DNA of 64,000 nucleotides from Metridium senile (GCA_949775045.1 OX459106.1:1325727-1389726), one strand, 5' to 3'; positions 21,411 to 33,399 are shown, counted from the stretch's first letter. Notes: generated by a model from the sequence alone, not told the origin. Numbers and translations: made by a program.

Positions 21411-24400
21411 ATGATGTTTGTAGTGCCATGACAATGATGGTTGTGATGATGGTGATGATGACAATGGTGGTTATGATGAATTATGATAATTATGGTCTGA
21501 CCATTGACAAAGATGATGATGATTATGATTATGATTGTGGTCATGCAATATTATGATTGACATGTATATATAGTGTGATGATCGAATTATGATGAGGATG
21601 ATAATGATAGTCTGAAAAAGTTAAATTATGATAATAATGATGCTGATGATAATAATGATGCTGATGAAAATAATGATGCTGATGATAATAATGATGCTGA
21701 TGATAATAATGATGCTGATGATAATAATGATGCTGATGATAATAATAATGATGCTGATCATAATAATGATGCTGATGATAATAATGATGGTAATGATAAT
21801 AATGATGCTGATCATAATAATGATGCTGATGATAATAATGATGCTGATGATAATAATGATGCTGATGATAATAATGATGCTGATGATAATAATGATGCTG
21901 ATGATAATAATGATGCTGATGATAATAATGATGCTGATGATAATAATGATGCTGATGATGATAATGATGCTGATAATAATAATGATGCTGATGATAATAA
22001 TGATGCTGATGATAATAATGATGCTGATGATAATAATGATGCTGATGATAATAATGATGCTGATGATAATAATGATGCTGATGATAATAATGATGCTGAT
22101 GATGATAATGATGCTGATGATAATAATGATGCTGATGATGATAATGATGCTGATGATAATAATGATGCTGATGATAATAATGATGCTGATGATAATAATG
22201 ATGCTGATGATAATAATGATGCTGATGATAATAATGATGCTGATGATAATAATGATGCTGATGAATATGATGATGGCCATTCAATGTTTTACAGTCACAT
22301 ATTTCAATAAACGTTGTCCATCTGGAATGGTTTTATGATCTGAGACCGATAGGAATTGTGGGAGCTCGTTAAACTGCAAATGCACTATTATAATCACGCT
22401 TGAATATTAATGTTTACTTCTGAAATACTGTTATCTGTAATTCAGCACCATTCAAGTGTGATTAAAACAATGTATTTGAAATTTAAAGAACTCTCACAAT
22501 TCCTATCGGTATCAGATCGAACAGATAACCATTCCAGATGAACAACGTTAATTGTAATCAGGGTTCGTGCTGATGTCAGTAAACAAAATCTAAGGAGTTT
22601 TCAAGGAGTTTTCAAGGACCAAAAAGTAATTTTTAAGCACTTTTTGAGACAACTTTGATATACAAAAATTTACGAATTTACGAAAATCATGTACCTTACT
22701 AGAATTTTTACTTAACTTTAATTTGCAATACTAGAATTGTTACCCTACTTTAGCTAGAATTAAGGAGTTTTTAAGGAGTTTTTGCTGGTTTTCTAAAATT
22801 CAAGGGCTTTTCAAGTGCCCTTAAAAACGTAAATCAAATCTAAGGAGTTTTCAAGGAGTTTGAGGAGTAGCACGAACCCTGTGTAATAGCCTTTGATTTT
22901 CTGGAAATGTCAGATTGTCCATCACCAGAGATTATGTAAGACAATTTCATATTTTAAATCTGAATTTTGAAACAGTAAAAGGCAGTTTGCAAGCTTAAAA
23001 ATGTGACTCAACTTTTTTGGCACTCAATAATTGGCAAAAAATTCAACTCACATTTAGCCAGTAGTAATCTGGTTGGAATTTGGAACCCTGCAAGTCTTTA
23101 GGCAAGTGTGTATGCAAATAAAAGTGTTGAGTGAGGTACACATATTCATGGTATGTCACAAGAAAACATTGTTTAACTATTTTATCCGACATCATATAAA
23201 ATATAGAGAACCCGCAATGTCTCATGGTAGGGGGCAGTTGAATACTGCCGAATATACAACAGCTTACAAGCATTCTGATTGGCTGTATTTTAAATGATGT
23301 GGGATCAATATTTAAATGTATACAATGTTTGCTTACTTACTTGCATATACAAGCTTCAGTTCCATTTCATTAATAAGCTTTGCATCTCTTTTTGTCTGAA
23401 AAAATAAAGAAAAAATGTAGAGAATATGCAACTGTAGTAAAGTTATTTCTAAATACAACAGATCTGTCTGTTTATTTGTTTTTATGTTGTTAATAAAATC
23501 TTTATTCATTTATAAAATTAATATAATATTTAATATGCTAAAAAAGTGTTGTTTAATGGGCTTCCTGTGTAAAAAAATCGGAGTTTATTGATACTAATTA
23601 TTGATACTGATATGAGCTGGTGACAATATCGATGACGTAGTGTCCGGGATATAGAAACTATTGAAACTTGCAAGACGCTATCCCGGCCACTACGTCATTG
23701 ATATTATCACCAACTCATATCAATAAACTCCGATTTTGTTACACAGGAAGCCCAAATAACACATATTCAAACCGTATAGTATTACATGTCATATTAAAAA
23801 ACTCATGAATAATTAATGAGAAATTTTCAAAAGAAACCATGACCATGACGAGTGTTGTAAATCTGATACAACACTAGTGTTGTATATCCTGATTTGCATA
23901 AGTTTTAACTTGTAATTTCAAGTCAAAATTTATTTTAATCTTGAAAATTTTGGTAAAATATGAAAGAGCTAACCTAGACGTTTTTTAAGTCATTTACAAC
24001 ATTTGCGTCTGTGTTGTATCAGCGATACAATCGCGCGTCTTCGGCTTGCGATTGTATCTGCCAAATACAACATGGCTGCTCATGTTGTAAACATTACATC
24101 ATACAGATTTGTGGTAGTATTTTAAATGTATAAATATTTGATATCAATATAGTTATTCAAAATTGGTTGCAATATTTTAATTCGGTGTATGTTTCTTCAC
24201 GTACCTGTGTGTCGACAGGATCAATCAAGATAGCCTGTCTAGTTATATTGCATCCAAGGAGATAAGTGAACGTGTAGGACTCAAAGTCTAGCAGCTGCAA
24301 TTATAACACAATGAAATCATTTATTAATATAGTGTTGGCAATAATAATGATGATGATAATGATAAAAACAGGTTCCCATTTAAATCTGTACTTTCCCATT

Positions 24401-26964
24401 TAAATCTGTACTTATGCAAATTGTGTTGATGTGTGCTAAACACACAGATCAACCAATCAGAGAAGTTCACTTCAGAAATAATATACTCTGATTGGTTGAT
24501 CTGTGTGTTTAGCACACATCAACACAATTTGCATAAGTACAGATTTAAATGGGAAAGTACAGATTTAAATGGGAACCTGGTAAATATGATTAGGATAATT
24601 ATAATAATAAATAAATGCTAGTTCTTATAAAGCGCATTTCCAGAACTGCTCAATGTGCTTACTCAACGTGTTTACAAGTGTTGAAGGTATTATCAAGGTA
24701 TTATCGTGTAAGCACAAAGTTGAAGCATGCATACGTGATATTGATAGCTGGATGCTGAGTAACAACTTGAAACTAAATAACGATAAGACAGAATTCCTGC
24801 TACTTCATGCACAGCATCGTCCAACACCACCACTAGACTCTATTTATGCTGCTAATGAACTCATTAAAGTCTCTGATAATGCAAGAAACATTGGGGTAGT
24901 TTTTGATAGGACTCTATGTTTTGAAAAACAGATAACCACAGTTTGTCAGTCAGCTTTTTACCATCTTAGAAATCTATCACGTGTTAGAAAATATTTAAGC
25001 TATGATACTACTAAAGTCCTAGTACATGCTTTCGTAACGTCTAAGATAGATTTTTGTAATTCTTTGTTGTTTGGTTTACCCAAACATCTTATACAACGTT
25101 TGCAATATGTTCTGAATAGTGCAGCCAGAGTTATAAGTCAGTCTAAGAAATACGATCATATTACACCGGTATTGATGGAGTTACATTGGCTCCCGGTAGA
25201 GCAAAGAATAAAATATAAGATTCTTCTTTTTGTATATAAAGCACTAAATGGTATTTCACCAATTTATATTAGTGAGTTAATACATAATTATCAACCGTCT
25301 CGTGTTCTTAGGTCATCTAATAAAGGTTTACTAGCTATACCTAAGTTTAAATTACAGACGTATGGATCACGAGCTTTTTCCGTCTGTGGTCCCATTTTAT
25401 GGAATAATCTTCCTCAGGATATAAGATTATGTGATAGTGTAAATATTTTTAAGAAGAAACTTAAAACGTATTTATTTAAAGAAAACATATTTATAATATA
25501 TATTAGATCTGTAGTTTTCCTTTTAAATGCTTATTTGTAGATAGTTTTATTAGTAAATAGTTATCATTTTATATATATTTATCATATGTAATTTTTAGGA
25601 ATTTTTGATCATGTAATTTTGTAAAGCACTTTGAAACTTGTGTAAAGGGCTATAATAAAGTTATTATTATTATTATTAAGGCGCATTAAGCTGCCACCAT
25701 ACAACCCATGTCTGAACACGGAGTTCTTTTATATCCCTCAATGTTGCTAAGTTTTTTTTTAAGAGACAGGACCTCCATTTTACAATCTTTGTCCAAGAGG
25801 ACGTGAAGTTCTATAACCATTTGTAGATTTTTAAGAAACACAGGCAGCAATTTTTTCTTAATTATTTAAATACCCTGTATAATGGTCTGGCCGGGGTTTG
25901 AACCCAAACCTTCCGCACACTGATCCGAAGCTGTATCCACTATAGGCTAATTTGTCGGCAGTTAATGATAATGATAATAATAATTATTATAATAATGATA
26001 ATGATGATTATAATAACACATATTTAGTGTATCTTCATCTGCTGGCACTCAAACTCACTACCTCTACATTAAATATTTTTCATACATCACTCCACAAATG
26101 TTGATTGTTGTTGAGGGAGGTAAAAAACGGAATATACCAAGAGAAAAAAACCCTTGTGGCATGGTAGAGAACAACACATCAAACAAACTCAACTCACATG
26201 TGATCCTGAGAAAAACCCTTGTGGCAAGGGAGAGAATAACACATAAAACAAACTCAACTCACATATGATCCGGTGCCCGAGCTGGGACTCTAACAAGGAT
26301 CACAGCGGTGAAAGTCTGGCGCTCTCATCACTTGGACAACCATGCCACCCATTATAATAATGATTATGATCATGATAATAACGATGATGATGATAACTAA
26401 AATGATGATAAATATGATGATAATGATAATGATAATGATAATGATAATGATAATGATAATGACAATGTTAATGATAATGATAATGATAATGATAATGATA
26501 ATGATAATGATAACGATAATATAATAATGATGATAATAATGATAAATATGATTAGGATGATGATGATAATGGTGATGATAATGATAAATTTTAATAATTG
26601 TATGCAATTTTTACATGTATAATTGTCTGCAGGTCACTGCACTGCACTGCACTGCTGGAGATCGCAAATGACTACCTATATAGAGCAATATTTAGTCAAA
26701 ACAACAATTTGTATTTTATCTAGAATACTTTAATATTTACAGCTAATTTGCAAGATAAATATAGAAACTATAAAAGGAAAGAAAGGCATAAAAAAGAAAA
26801 GAGCTCGCTCAGTTCAATTTTGACCGTTTAATTGGAAGACTTATTTCGTTGCTCAAATGAAAGCTGATTTATAATATTTTAAAAAGAACTTGAAGTTGCA
26901 TTTATATTCAAAACATGCATGAAAAATATAAATTTACCTGTCGAAAGATGAGCTTGGAAGCCAT
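16374..26964 (-). CDS. ETHE1: ETHE1, persulfide dioxygenase
   Basis: ETHE1 is the mitochondrial non-haem iron enzyme that oxidises glutathione persulfide to sulfite in sulfide breakdown. Nine coding exons on - join with correct AG/GT borders and phases: 26938-26964, 24205-24294, 23341-23395, 20606-20751, 19668-19704, 19263-19355, 18797-18886, 17916-18032 and 16374-16447. They give 242 aa (human about 254). Family signatures are intact: TFTYLLG, AILIDPV, the metallo-beta-lactamase motif THVHADH (His61, His63, Asp65, His66), TPGHT (His116), [11 protein letters not shown] (Asp135), CGRTDF and YPAHDY (His176). By comparison with the human enzyme His61, His116 and Asp135 are the iron ligands. His116 is encoded by a 37-nt micro-exon. 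The C-terminal family block [10 protein letters not shown] is in the last exon. The N-terminus before the fold is only nine residues (MASKLIFRQ), short for a mitochondrial presequence. Introns are full of microsatellites, a SINE, the CR1 tail and MITEs. Confidence 0.96.
16596..16810. mobile_element. mariner-type MITE, CAGTGCGAATC family
   Basis: 215 bp with inverted ends CAGTGCGAATCA / GATTCGCACTG and TA on both sides. A second copy of identical length lies at 50080-50294. It lies inside the last ETHE1 intron. Confidence 0.85.
16990..17340. repeat. GACCCTAAAAGGTAC repeats
   Basis: Five copies of a CCCTAAAAGG(TAC) core occur between 17075 and 17250, ending in AAGGGAGTCCCC. This resembles interior and terminal sequence of the element at 11809-12560, so it is probably a decayed copy. 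Confidence 0.55.
17341..17915. other. ETHE1 intron sequence, no further feature
   Basis: AT-rich unique sequence between the repeat block and ETHE1 exon 8. Confidence 0.6.
18199..18785 (+). repeat. (AGACA)n pentanucleotide array in ETHE1 intron 7
   Basis: About 117 nearly perfect units, interrupted three times by AGAGAATAC (near 18327, 18473 and 18641). In the transcript (- strand) it reads (UCUUG)n and starts about a dozen nucleotides after the donor of exon 7. Confidence 0.97.
18930..19205 (+). mobile_element. tRNA-derived SINE, sense copy
   Basis: A pol III promoter is visible: box A-like GGCCTAGCGTTGAGAGCGC and box B GGTTCGAGTC 30-40 bp later. A body follows with GAGTTGAATTTGTTTG, CATGCCACAGAGTTTTTCTC and CCCCCATTAGTAGGGCACAC. 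Antisense copies are at 26098-26345 and 40120-40380, and a shorter sense copy at 40915-41160. Confidence 0.8.
19486..19660. mobile_element. inverted-repeat MITE next to an ETHE1 donor site
   Basis: Arms ACGAGATTGAGTACGAGTAC ... GTACTCGTACTCAATCTTTC also include AAGTTTTGAAATTGGCC and its inverse. It ends within about 10 bp of the ETHE1 exon 5 donor. Confidence 0.75.
19998..20515. mobile_element. inverted-repeat element, about 515 bp
   Basis: Ends ACCTATTTGCAAGAGAGTTG / CAACTTTCTTGCAAGTAGGT continue inward through ACATTTGTATTTAGTGGGTT and its inverse. The central 300 bp is more GC-rich unique sequence of unknown nature. Confidence 0.7.
20755..21560. repeat. GAT/GGT microsatellite
   Basis: Irregular GATGATGGTGGTGG arrays with a 120-bp duplicated segment containing CCNGCCGGNCNNNCCAGTGGTGG at about 20845-20960. 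It is in ETHE1 intron 3, beginning at the acceptor of exon 4. Confidence 0.9.
21625..22265 (+). repeat. 18-bp tandem array
   Basis: About 35 copies of GATGATAATAATGATGCT with single-base variants. The 18-bp period keeps several frames open; this is not a protein. Confidence 0.97.
22311..22550. mobile_element. inverted-repeat MITE
   Basis: Ends GTTGTCCATCTGGAATGGTT / AACCATTCCAGATGAACAAC, with inner arms GACCGATAGGAATTGTGGGA and its inverse. The next element starts 9 bp later. Confidence 0.8.
22559..22881 (+). mobile_element. hAT-like non-autonomous element, CAGGGTTCGTGCT ends, copy 1
   Basis: 323 bp between CAGGGTTCGTGCT and AGCACGAACCCTG, flanked by a perfect 6-bp duplication TGTAAT (22553-22558 and 22882-22887). 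The interior has repeated AAGGAGTTTTCAAGGAG and no coding sequence. CAGGG termini are hAT-like; a 6-bp duplication is unlike the usual 8 bp and recalls the hAT6 group. Confidence 0.88.
23556..23754. mobile_element. inverted-repeat MITE
   Basis: Ends GGGCTTCCTGTGTAA and TTACACAGGAAGCCC, with inner arms CGGAGTTTATTGATA and TATCCCGG / CCGGGATA, inside ETHE1 intron 2. Confidence 0.8.
24365..24583. mobile_element. near-perfect fold-back MITE
   Basis: Almost perfect inverted arms of about 100 bp (CAGGTTCCCATTTAAATCTG ... CAGATTTAAATGGGAACCTG), close to ETHE1 exon 2. Confidence 0.88.
24680..25677 (+). mobile_element. 5'-truncated CR1/L2-type LINE
   Basis: An intact frame to 25540 encodes the C-terminal part of a non-LTR reverse transcriptase, beginning just after where the YADD motif would lie ([16 protein letters not shown], then [35 protein letters not shown]). 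The 3' end has GCACTTTGAAACTTG, GGGCTATAATAAAG and a short (TTA)n tail, as in CR1/L2. The start is a 5' truncation; the element seems to sit inside another repeat (AAAGCGCATTTCC at 24630 and AAGGCGCATTAAG at 25678). Confidence 0.92.
25885..25960 (-). repeat. tRNA-like SINE head fragment
   Basis: On - it shows box A-like TAGCCTATAGTGGATACAGC and box B GGTTCAAACCCCGG with tRNA-like spacing. It lacks a complete cloverleaf, so a SINE or tRNA fossil is preferred to a tRNA gene. Confidence 0.5.
26098..26345 (-). mobile_element. tRNA-derived SINE, antisense copy with internal duplication
   Basis: Same body as the 18930 copy, reversed. The segment AAAAACCCTTGTGGCA ... CTCAACTCACAT is present twice in tandem. 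The box B region is degraded. Confidence 0.75.
26350..26590 (+). repeat. ATG/ATAATG microsatellite
   Basis: (GATAAT)n-type array with interruptions in ETHE1 intron 1. Confidence 0.9.
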
Positions 26965-27250
26965 GGAGCCCCAATATTCAAGGACTAGAGTAGCTTTAAA
27001 GAAAGAAATTTGCAGTCGACTCCAAAATGTATTCCTTGTTTTGAAACTGGCTCTGTGAAAAGACTGGTTCTAGTAAAATGGTTTATGGGTAAGCGCGGGC
27101 TTCCTGTGGCAACCTTTGTTTTTCCAAAATGGCGGCAAGTTTAGATTGGTTTGCAATTTGATGTCTTTTTCGTGCTTTGCGGCTTTGCGCCCATCTACAT
27201 GCAGCTGCAAGCAACTGGACAGTGTTTTCTCTTTCTCCAGCTAAAGGTAC
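26965..27250. promoter_or_regulatory. ETHE1 upstream region, possible bidirectional promoter
   Basis: About 160 bp upstream of the ETHE1 start lies AAAATGGCGGCAAG (27127-27140), matching the YY1/initiator motif of many housekeeping promoters, in a locally GC-richer stretch. On + a donor-like CTAAAG/GTACG at about 27246 could end a divergent non-coding exon, but no partner gene was found. Confidence 0.4.
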
Positions 27251-27654
27251 GTTTATTTGTTATGTTATTTTATGTGTTTTTGTAGTATTTAGTTTTTGTT
27301 ACAATATATTTGTAAAGAAATACTTTTTCCATTTCTTACATATACACTCTATGTAAGAGTATTACAAGTATTTCTTTACAAATATATTGTATTCAAAACC
27401 TCAAACAACCAAGCTTGGGCTACCTGTGGTTTTAGTAATTTTTTTTGCCTGTTCGAATCAACATTTCGAAGGTGTCTTATTTCAATTCATGAATCTCTTA
27501 TATACTTAAATTTGAGATTTATGAAAAGCAATTGTTTCGTAAGATTTGAACTTTTAAAAGTTTTCTACATCATTTACGCATCTCACAACACATGGAGCCC
27601 GTCCACCCAGACTCTATGTTTTGTTTGTGTATGAAGGTCTTGTTGGTCGTGTGA

Positions 27655-28857
27655 GACTGGGAACCGCCGTAAAGCGCAATAGCTCTTATCGTAGATGCAC
27701 ACGCCGCTCCGACAATCCAGCAGTATCGCCATGAGCGTAACATGAAAACGAGGCTCTCGGGCCAAGCTTTGCTTCGCTAGCAAAGAGTTTACTGCAAATC
27801 AACACATCATCGCATCATTTTGATAGATATATTTGATATAGAAAGTTATTTCTGCCTCCACAACTATGGTCAACCATAACAGAGTCTGTGGATGTATGAA
27901 AAGAAATTCTAAAGTAGAATATAGTGGTTTGTCATGGCATTTACTACAACTATCGAACAAGACGCCACTCGCTGAACGACTCGTCAAAATACGTCGACAT
28001 TCTTACTTTCCAAGCCAACATACGCAGTCTGAATGCTTTATTAAACCACTTGGAAGCCAGATAATTTGTCAGAAGCGAGGATGTACTTCTGTTGCTTCTT
28101 ATTTCTTGAGTAGATCATTTTTAATTAATCTTCCTTTAACTATAGTTATCGCAGGTTCTAGCTATTCATCGTAAGTCTCCACAGATTCGTGACTTTCAGT
28201 TTCGAAAAAAATATTGATTTACAACTAAATGTAATCCTTTTTAGAGTTTCGTCAGGACTAGATTGTTTCTTTTTTACATAAGAATCAAACTCTGTAAGAT
28301 AAGAGGTTGAAGAGTTCTTTTTGAAGCCGTCTTGAACTGTAATCCGTTTATGTTGTAATACGCATTGCCCGGTAATGCTTTTTTCGACTTTTTCGACTGT
28401 TAACACGGACTTTGTTTGTGCATAGTTTGTGGTTTTCCAGGATTCTGTTCTTCAATCAGTTTAATAAAGCATTCAGATTTGAAATGTTTGCTTTAAATCT
28501 ATGGGAATGTCTGTTAGCCGGATTGTACTCTCGACTATATTGACGAGTCATTCAGCGAGTGACTTCTTGTTCGATAGTTGTAGTACGTAAATGCCATGAT
28601 AAACCACTGTATTCTACTTTAGAACTTCTGTTCATGCATCCAAAGACTCGGTAGTGGTTGACCATAGTTGGGAATGCAGAAATAACTTTCTATATCAAAT
28701 ATATTTATCAAAATGATGCGATGATGTGTTGATTTGCAGTAAACTCTTTGCTAGCGAAGCAAAGCTTGGCCCGAGAGCCTCGTTTTCATGTTACGCTTAA
28801 GGCGATACCGCTGGATTGTCGGATCGGCGTGTACATCTACGATAAGTGCTATTGTAA
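27655..28857. mobile_element. fold-back element made of two inverted THAP-related ends
   Basis: Two inverted arms of about 350 bp (27655-28000 and 28530-28857) flank about 500 bp. The left arm (+, about 27866-28040) encodes a degenerate THAP-like zinc finger segment: YSGLSWH, PLAERLVKIRR and SYFPSQHT match the core, but the Cys/His set is incomplete. The right arm holds the inverse of the same region with frame breaks. THAP domains are typical of P-element-like and related transposases, so this is probably an inverted duplication of a transposon 5' end. Confidence 0.6.
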
Positions 28858-28918
28858 GGGACGGACCATTAGATTTTTCAGGGGGGGGGGGGGGGAATAG
28901 AATACTGTAGAGTTTGTT

Positions 28919-30462
28919 TCACTCTTGTGTATCTAGTAAAACCTTGAGACTCTGGGGCAATGGTCTTCCTGTGTCTTGGTCTGTTCTCTTGTCGAATAGT
29001 CGTTTTCTCTGACGTAGAACCGATAACTACAACAAAGAAAACAACAGTTATTTAATAGAGGTGGTGACGATGAAGATCGTGCATGATTACAAGTGCGATA
29101 ATAATGATGATGACCATGATAATGATGACGATAGATATAATGCAATACAAATAATTGTGACGCGATAACGATTATTATAGCAGTAACGATAAGGACGACG
29201 ACAATGATAGCGATAACGATAATGATAACGATAATGATAGCGATAACGATAATGATAACGATAATGATAGCGATAACGATAATGATAATGATAATGATAA
29301 TGATAATGATAACGATAATGATAATGATAATGATAATGATAATGATAATGATAATGATAACGATAACAATAATGATAATGATAACGATAATGATAGCGAT
29401 AACGATAATGATAATGATAATGATAATGATAATGATAATGATAATGATAATGATAATGATAACGATAACGATAATGATAATGATAACGATAATGATAACG
29501 ATAACGATAATGATAATGATAACGATAATGATAATGATAACGATAATGATAATGATAATGATAATGATAATGATAATGATAACGATAACGATAATGATAA
29601 TGATAACGATAATGATAGCGATAACGATAATGATAATGATAATGATAATGATAACGATAACGATAATGATAATGATAACGATAATGATAACGATAACGAT
29701 AATGATAATGATAACGATAATGATAATGATAACGATAATGATAATGATAATGATAATGATAATGATAATGATAACGATAATGATAATGATAATGATAACG
29801 ATAATGATAATGATAATGATAATGATAATGATAATGATAATGATAACGATAATGATAATGATAACGATAATGATAATGATAACGATAATGATAACGATAA
29901 TGATAACGATAATGATAACGATAACAATAACGATAACGATAACGATAACGATAATGATAACGACAATGATAACGATAATGATAACGATAACGATAATGAT
30001 AACGATAATGATAGCGATAATAATAACGATAATGATAACAATAACGATAATGATAACGATAATGATAACGATAATGATAACGATAATGATAATGATAACG
30101 ATAATGATAATGATAACGATAATGATAATGATAACGATAATGATAACGATAATGATAACGATAATGATAACAATAACGATAACGATAACGATAACGATAA
30201 TGATAACGACAATGATAACGATAATGATAACGATAATGATAACGATAATGATAATGATAATGATAATGATAATGATAATGATAATGATAATGATAATGAT
30301 AATGATAATGATAATGATAACGATAATGATAACGACAATGATAACGATAATGATAACGATAATGATAACGATAATGATAATGATAATGATAATGATAATG
30401 ATAATGATAATGATAATGATAATGATAATGATAACGATAATAATTGATTGATTGATTGACTA

Positions 30463-30495
<33 letters not shown>

Positions 30496-30773
30496 CTGGT
30501 TGGTTGATTGACTAATTGATTGATTGATTGATTGATTGATAAGTATTTACAATCATATTAAACATTTTAAAGGTGATGATAACGACAAGGACAAAGAGAA
30601 CCAAAGCGATATACCAGTTCACTTACCTTTCTTACACTCCTACTATCTTTACGCTTCGCATAATCCCATGGGCACTTACCCGGCTTGCAATTGTCGGTAC
30701 CAAATGCGGTACCATCAACCATAACGGATAGACACACAACTAACACGACGACTAAAACTGCCTTGTTATTCAT
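28919..30773 (-). CDS. gene A: small secreted Cys-containing protein, paralogue of gene B
   Basis: Two coding exons on -: 30627-30773 (49 codons, donor AAAG/GTAAGT, phase 0) and 28919-29026 (acceptor TTGTTGTAG, 35 codons plus stop), giving 84 aa. Residues 1-21 form a signal peptide ([10 protein letters not shown]..., cut near VDG). The next segment has two cysteines as NCKPGKCP. Exon 2 has no cysteine, is basic and carries RQRKR and DKR, which could be processing sites. The intron holds the 1.2-kb GATAAC array. Exon 2 and its intron border are about 92% identical to gene B, while the region after the signal peptide is not alignable beyond C-x4-CP. I do not recognise the family; a secreted peptide precursor is inferred. 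The join of the exons is supported by the same arrangement in gene B. Confidence 0.68.
29200..30440 (+). repeat. (GATAAT/GATAAC)n array, 1.2 kb
   Basis: About 205 hexamers of GATAAT, GATAAC and rarer GATAGC in patterned order. Longer blocks recur (for example around 29440-29500 and 29550-29600), showing higher-order duplication. It ends in a (TTGA)n run to 30540. Confidence 0.97.
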
Positions 30774-32609
30774 CTTCCAACACTCTCAGTAAAAGAAAGT
30801 TGCCTTAGGTACGTACTTTTCTGAGAAAGGTTTAGCCACTGACAAAGCTTGGTAGAGCTGGGATCTTTCAGGACGCTTTGAGTTGAGTGTCAACTCTCCA
30901 GATGAAATACTAGTTACAAGATACTCTTATTTACGTAGAAAACCAGCATAAATTATTCAAACCGGTTTTCTAATAAATGACGAATGATACAATATTAATT
31001 ATTCGTGTTTGAGACAGCTGGTCCTAAAGTTATATGCTAAACAACTCTTTGTAAATAGTTTAACAAGTTAAAACACTATCAGCTAGCGTTGGCGTTTACA
31101 AATCTGAACCGATTGTAGTAAAGGAACTTAAGTATTAACTTAAAGTAACTAAGATAAATCATGTTAAAACTGTCTTGTAAACAACGATAATAATGCTCCC
31201 CAAAAACATACGTGGCCTAAGGATGCTTCTAGTGCGCATGTCACGTCAAACTGGTTTGGTGATTAGCTTGGTCTCAATGGCCAACTGATAACGAGTGAAT
31301 GTTCAGTCAAATACGTGATAATTAAACAATTCAAAATTCCCTGGACTAAAGAAATATAGCTTACCATCTGGTGAACTGATTTTGATCTTTCTCTTTTCTT
31401 TTAACTCAATCTCTCAGCAATTGATTTAAAAATATAGTCGAAAAGAAAATATACAAAGTTTATACCCCCGACTTGGACCCACGACTTCACACAAGCAACG
31501 CGCGACTTCAATTTTAAATTTTGGGCTTAAATTAAAAGCCCATTAACAAATGTGCTCATTTGAAAAACGTTTATGAATTTATGAAGTCTATGAATTTTTT
31601 TTTCCCAAGAAGAAAAAATACCAATTTCAAATTCAATAGCTTCAAGATGCAGTTACGAGGAAAAAAAACGACGATAAAAAGACGATAAATCAATTCCCAA
31701 GATCTTGATTAATCCTTCAAACCGTTGCTTACAATTTCAAGTCACAGTATGAAAAGTATCTAATGATGGACTTGCAAAGTGAGATTTCAATCAAGATCTC
31801 GATTAATCCTTGAAACAGTGGCTATCACGAAACTGAAAGCTTGAAAACAGTGACACAAAATAAAATGATTTTATGATGTGCTTGTAATGTAAGATATTAG
31901 AAACATTTTGATTAATTCTTGAATCAGTGGCTATCTAGAGGACAGACACACTGTGCTTACGCCATCATGTCAATCAACAATCGTGCGGAATTGAGGGAAT
32001 TAAAGTTTGTCATCGACATAAAGTTTTTTCACAAGTTTAAATAGAAACTATCAATGGAAATTATTTTTCTGTAAGTAAAAATTTGTAATAAATGTAACTT
32101 TGCTGTCATGGAGTTGTTGTCGTTTTAATTTTATGCGTTTTTTTCAGTCTTTTTGACAAATCTTCACTTACAATCCATTCGGTAATCTTTTCAACAAAAA
32201 CGTGATCAAAATTACATTTTTGACAGATTACAATTTGTTAAATAGACCACTATCGTAGATTTGCCAATCAGAATTCGTGATAGACCACTAATTGGTTTAT
32301 ACTAATTGTGTTGAGAAGTTTACCCATGATGCATTTCCCTCGTGAATTGACCAATCATCCTGGACAAATTCTATTCAAGTTGGTGTAAACGAATGCGTCA
32401 TTGAATTAAGCTACAGATACAGCTACAAAAACGTTGAATACTGAATAGTGCATTTCAAGACGCAAGTGCATTGTGAGTCTCATTAATTTGAGATAAAAAA
32501 TATATATACAGCTTATAACTAGCTCGTAAATTGTTTAGTATAACTTTAAACTATATTACCTGCCAAGTTAAGGGCATATGATATTTTGCTCATGTATCTG
32601 TATTTCACT
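30774..32609. other. intergenic, no gene recognised
   Basis: AT-rich, without a supported exon. AGTGTTGGAAG just before the gene A start matches the same position in gene B, so part of the shared promoter/5' UTR survives there. Confidence 0.5.
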
Positions 32610-32972
32610 TAAGGCCGATTTACACGATACGATTTTGACCTACGACTGTAGTATACGATTTGCCTACAAATTGTAGTAGGTACCATTCACACGCGCACGA
32701 CTAGTCGTATACGATTCGTATACGCCATTGCTAAAATCGCGAGTGATTGGACGAAATACTAGATCTAGTCCTAATATGGGAAAAATCACGTCATTTTCCT
32801 ACGACAAGTCGTAGGGTTTTGATCCTTGGTTCAAAATCCTACTACAAGTCGTAGGTCGCGTGCGTCAGTCGTAGGCAAGTCGTAGGGGTATTTACACGGC
32901 ACGACTTGGAGCTCATTTGAGTCGTATACTACAAGTCGTACACGACAATCGTGTCGTCTAAATCGGCCTTTA
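32610..32972. mobile_element. fold-back MITE, AAGGCCGATTTACACGA ends
   Basis: Ends AAGGCCGATTTACACGATAC / GTGTCGTCTAAATCGGCCTT; the interior is many short inverted TACGACTTGT/ACAAGTCGTA motifs. Confidence 0.85.
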
Positions 32973-33079
32973 TACACCAAACGCATTTCCATTCTTTATT
33001 CACTTCACTTCTGCGTTTCCATTTACGGTGTTCAAATTTACCTAAGATATTAATATCGCCCTGGGACCCCCACAGTTGC

Positions 33080-33190
33080 TCTATACTACTTTGTCCGGCT
33101 GCTATCCAGCGTGGTCGTCCTTCTGGTGTAGTGGCTAACACATCGGACTAGAAAGCCGAAACCGTGGGGTTTAATTCCCGCCAAGGGCAT
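33080..33190 (+). repeat. tRNA-Ser-like SINE head
   Basis: GGTGTAGTGGCTAACACA (box A-like), an anticodon arm resembling tRNA-Ser (CGGACTAGAAAGCCG) and box B-like GGTTTAATTCC are in tRNA order, without the long variable arm or a closed acceptor stem. Inverted copies are at about 33450-33560, 33853-33965 and 34256-34330. Confidence 0.55.
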
Positions 33191-33399
33191 ATGATATTTT
33201 TCTCATGTATCTGTATTTCACTTATACACCGAACGCATTTCAATTCACATTCTACATTTATATAGTTTTAAAATGTAGGAAACAAGACAATTAGCCTTAT
33301 CCGGCTGAATTAATCATGTCTAAAACACCTTTTTTAGTCCTTACAACGGTGGTCAACGAGGTCATCAAACGTTATTCAAGTTTGTGTAAGTGCATGCGT

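Noticed and set aside
24653..25540. Host gene of 295 codons
   Set aside because: Its sequence is the C-terminal part of a CR1/L2 reverse transcriptase with a matching 3' tail, so it is a truncated retrotransposon.
29175..30451. 387- and 415-codon frames of Ser-Leu and Ile-Met/Thr repeats
   Set aside because: Translation of the GATAAT/GATAAC array inside gene A's intron.
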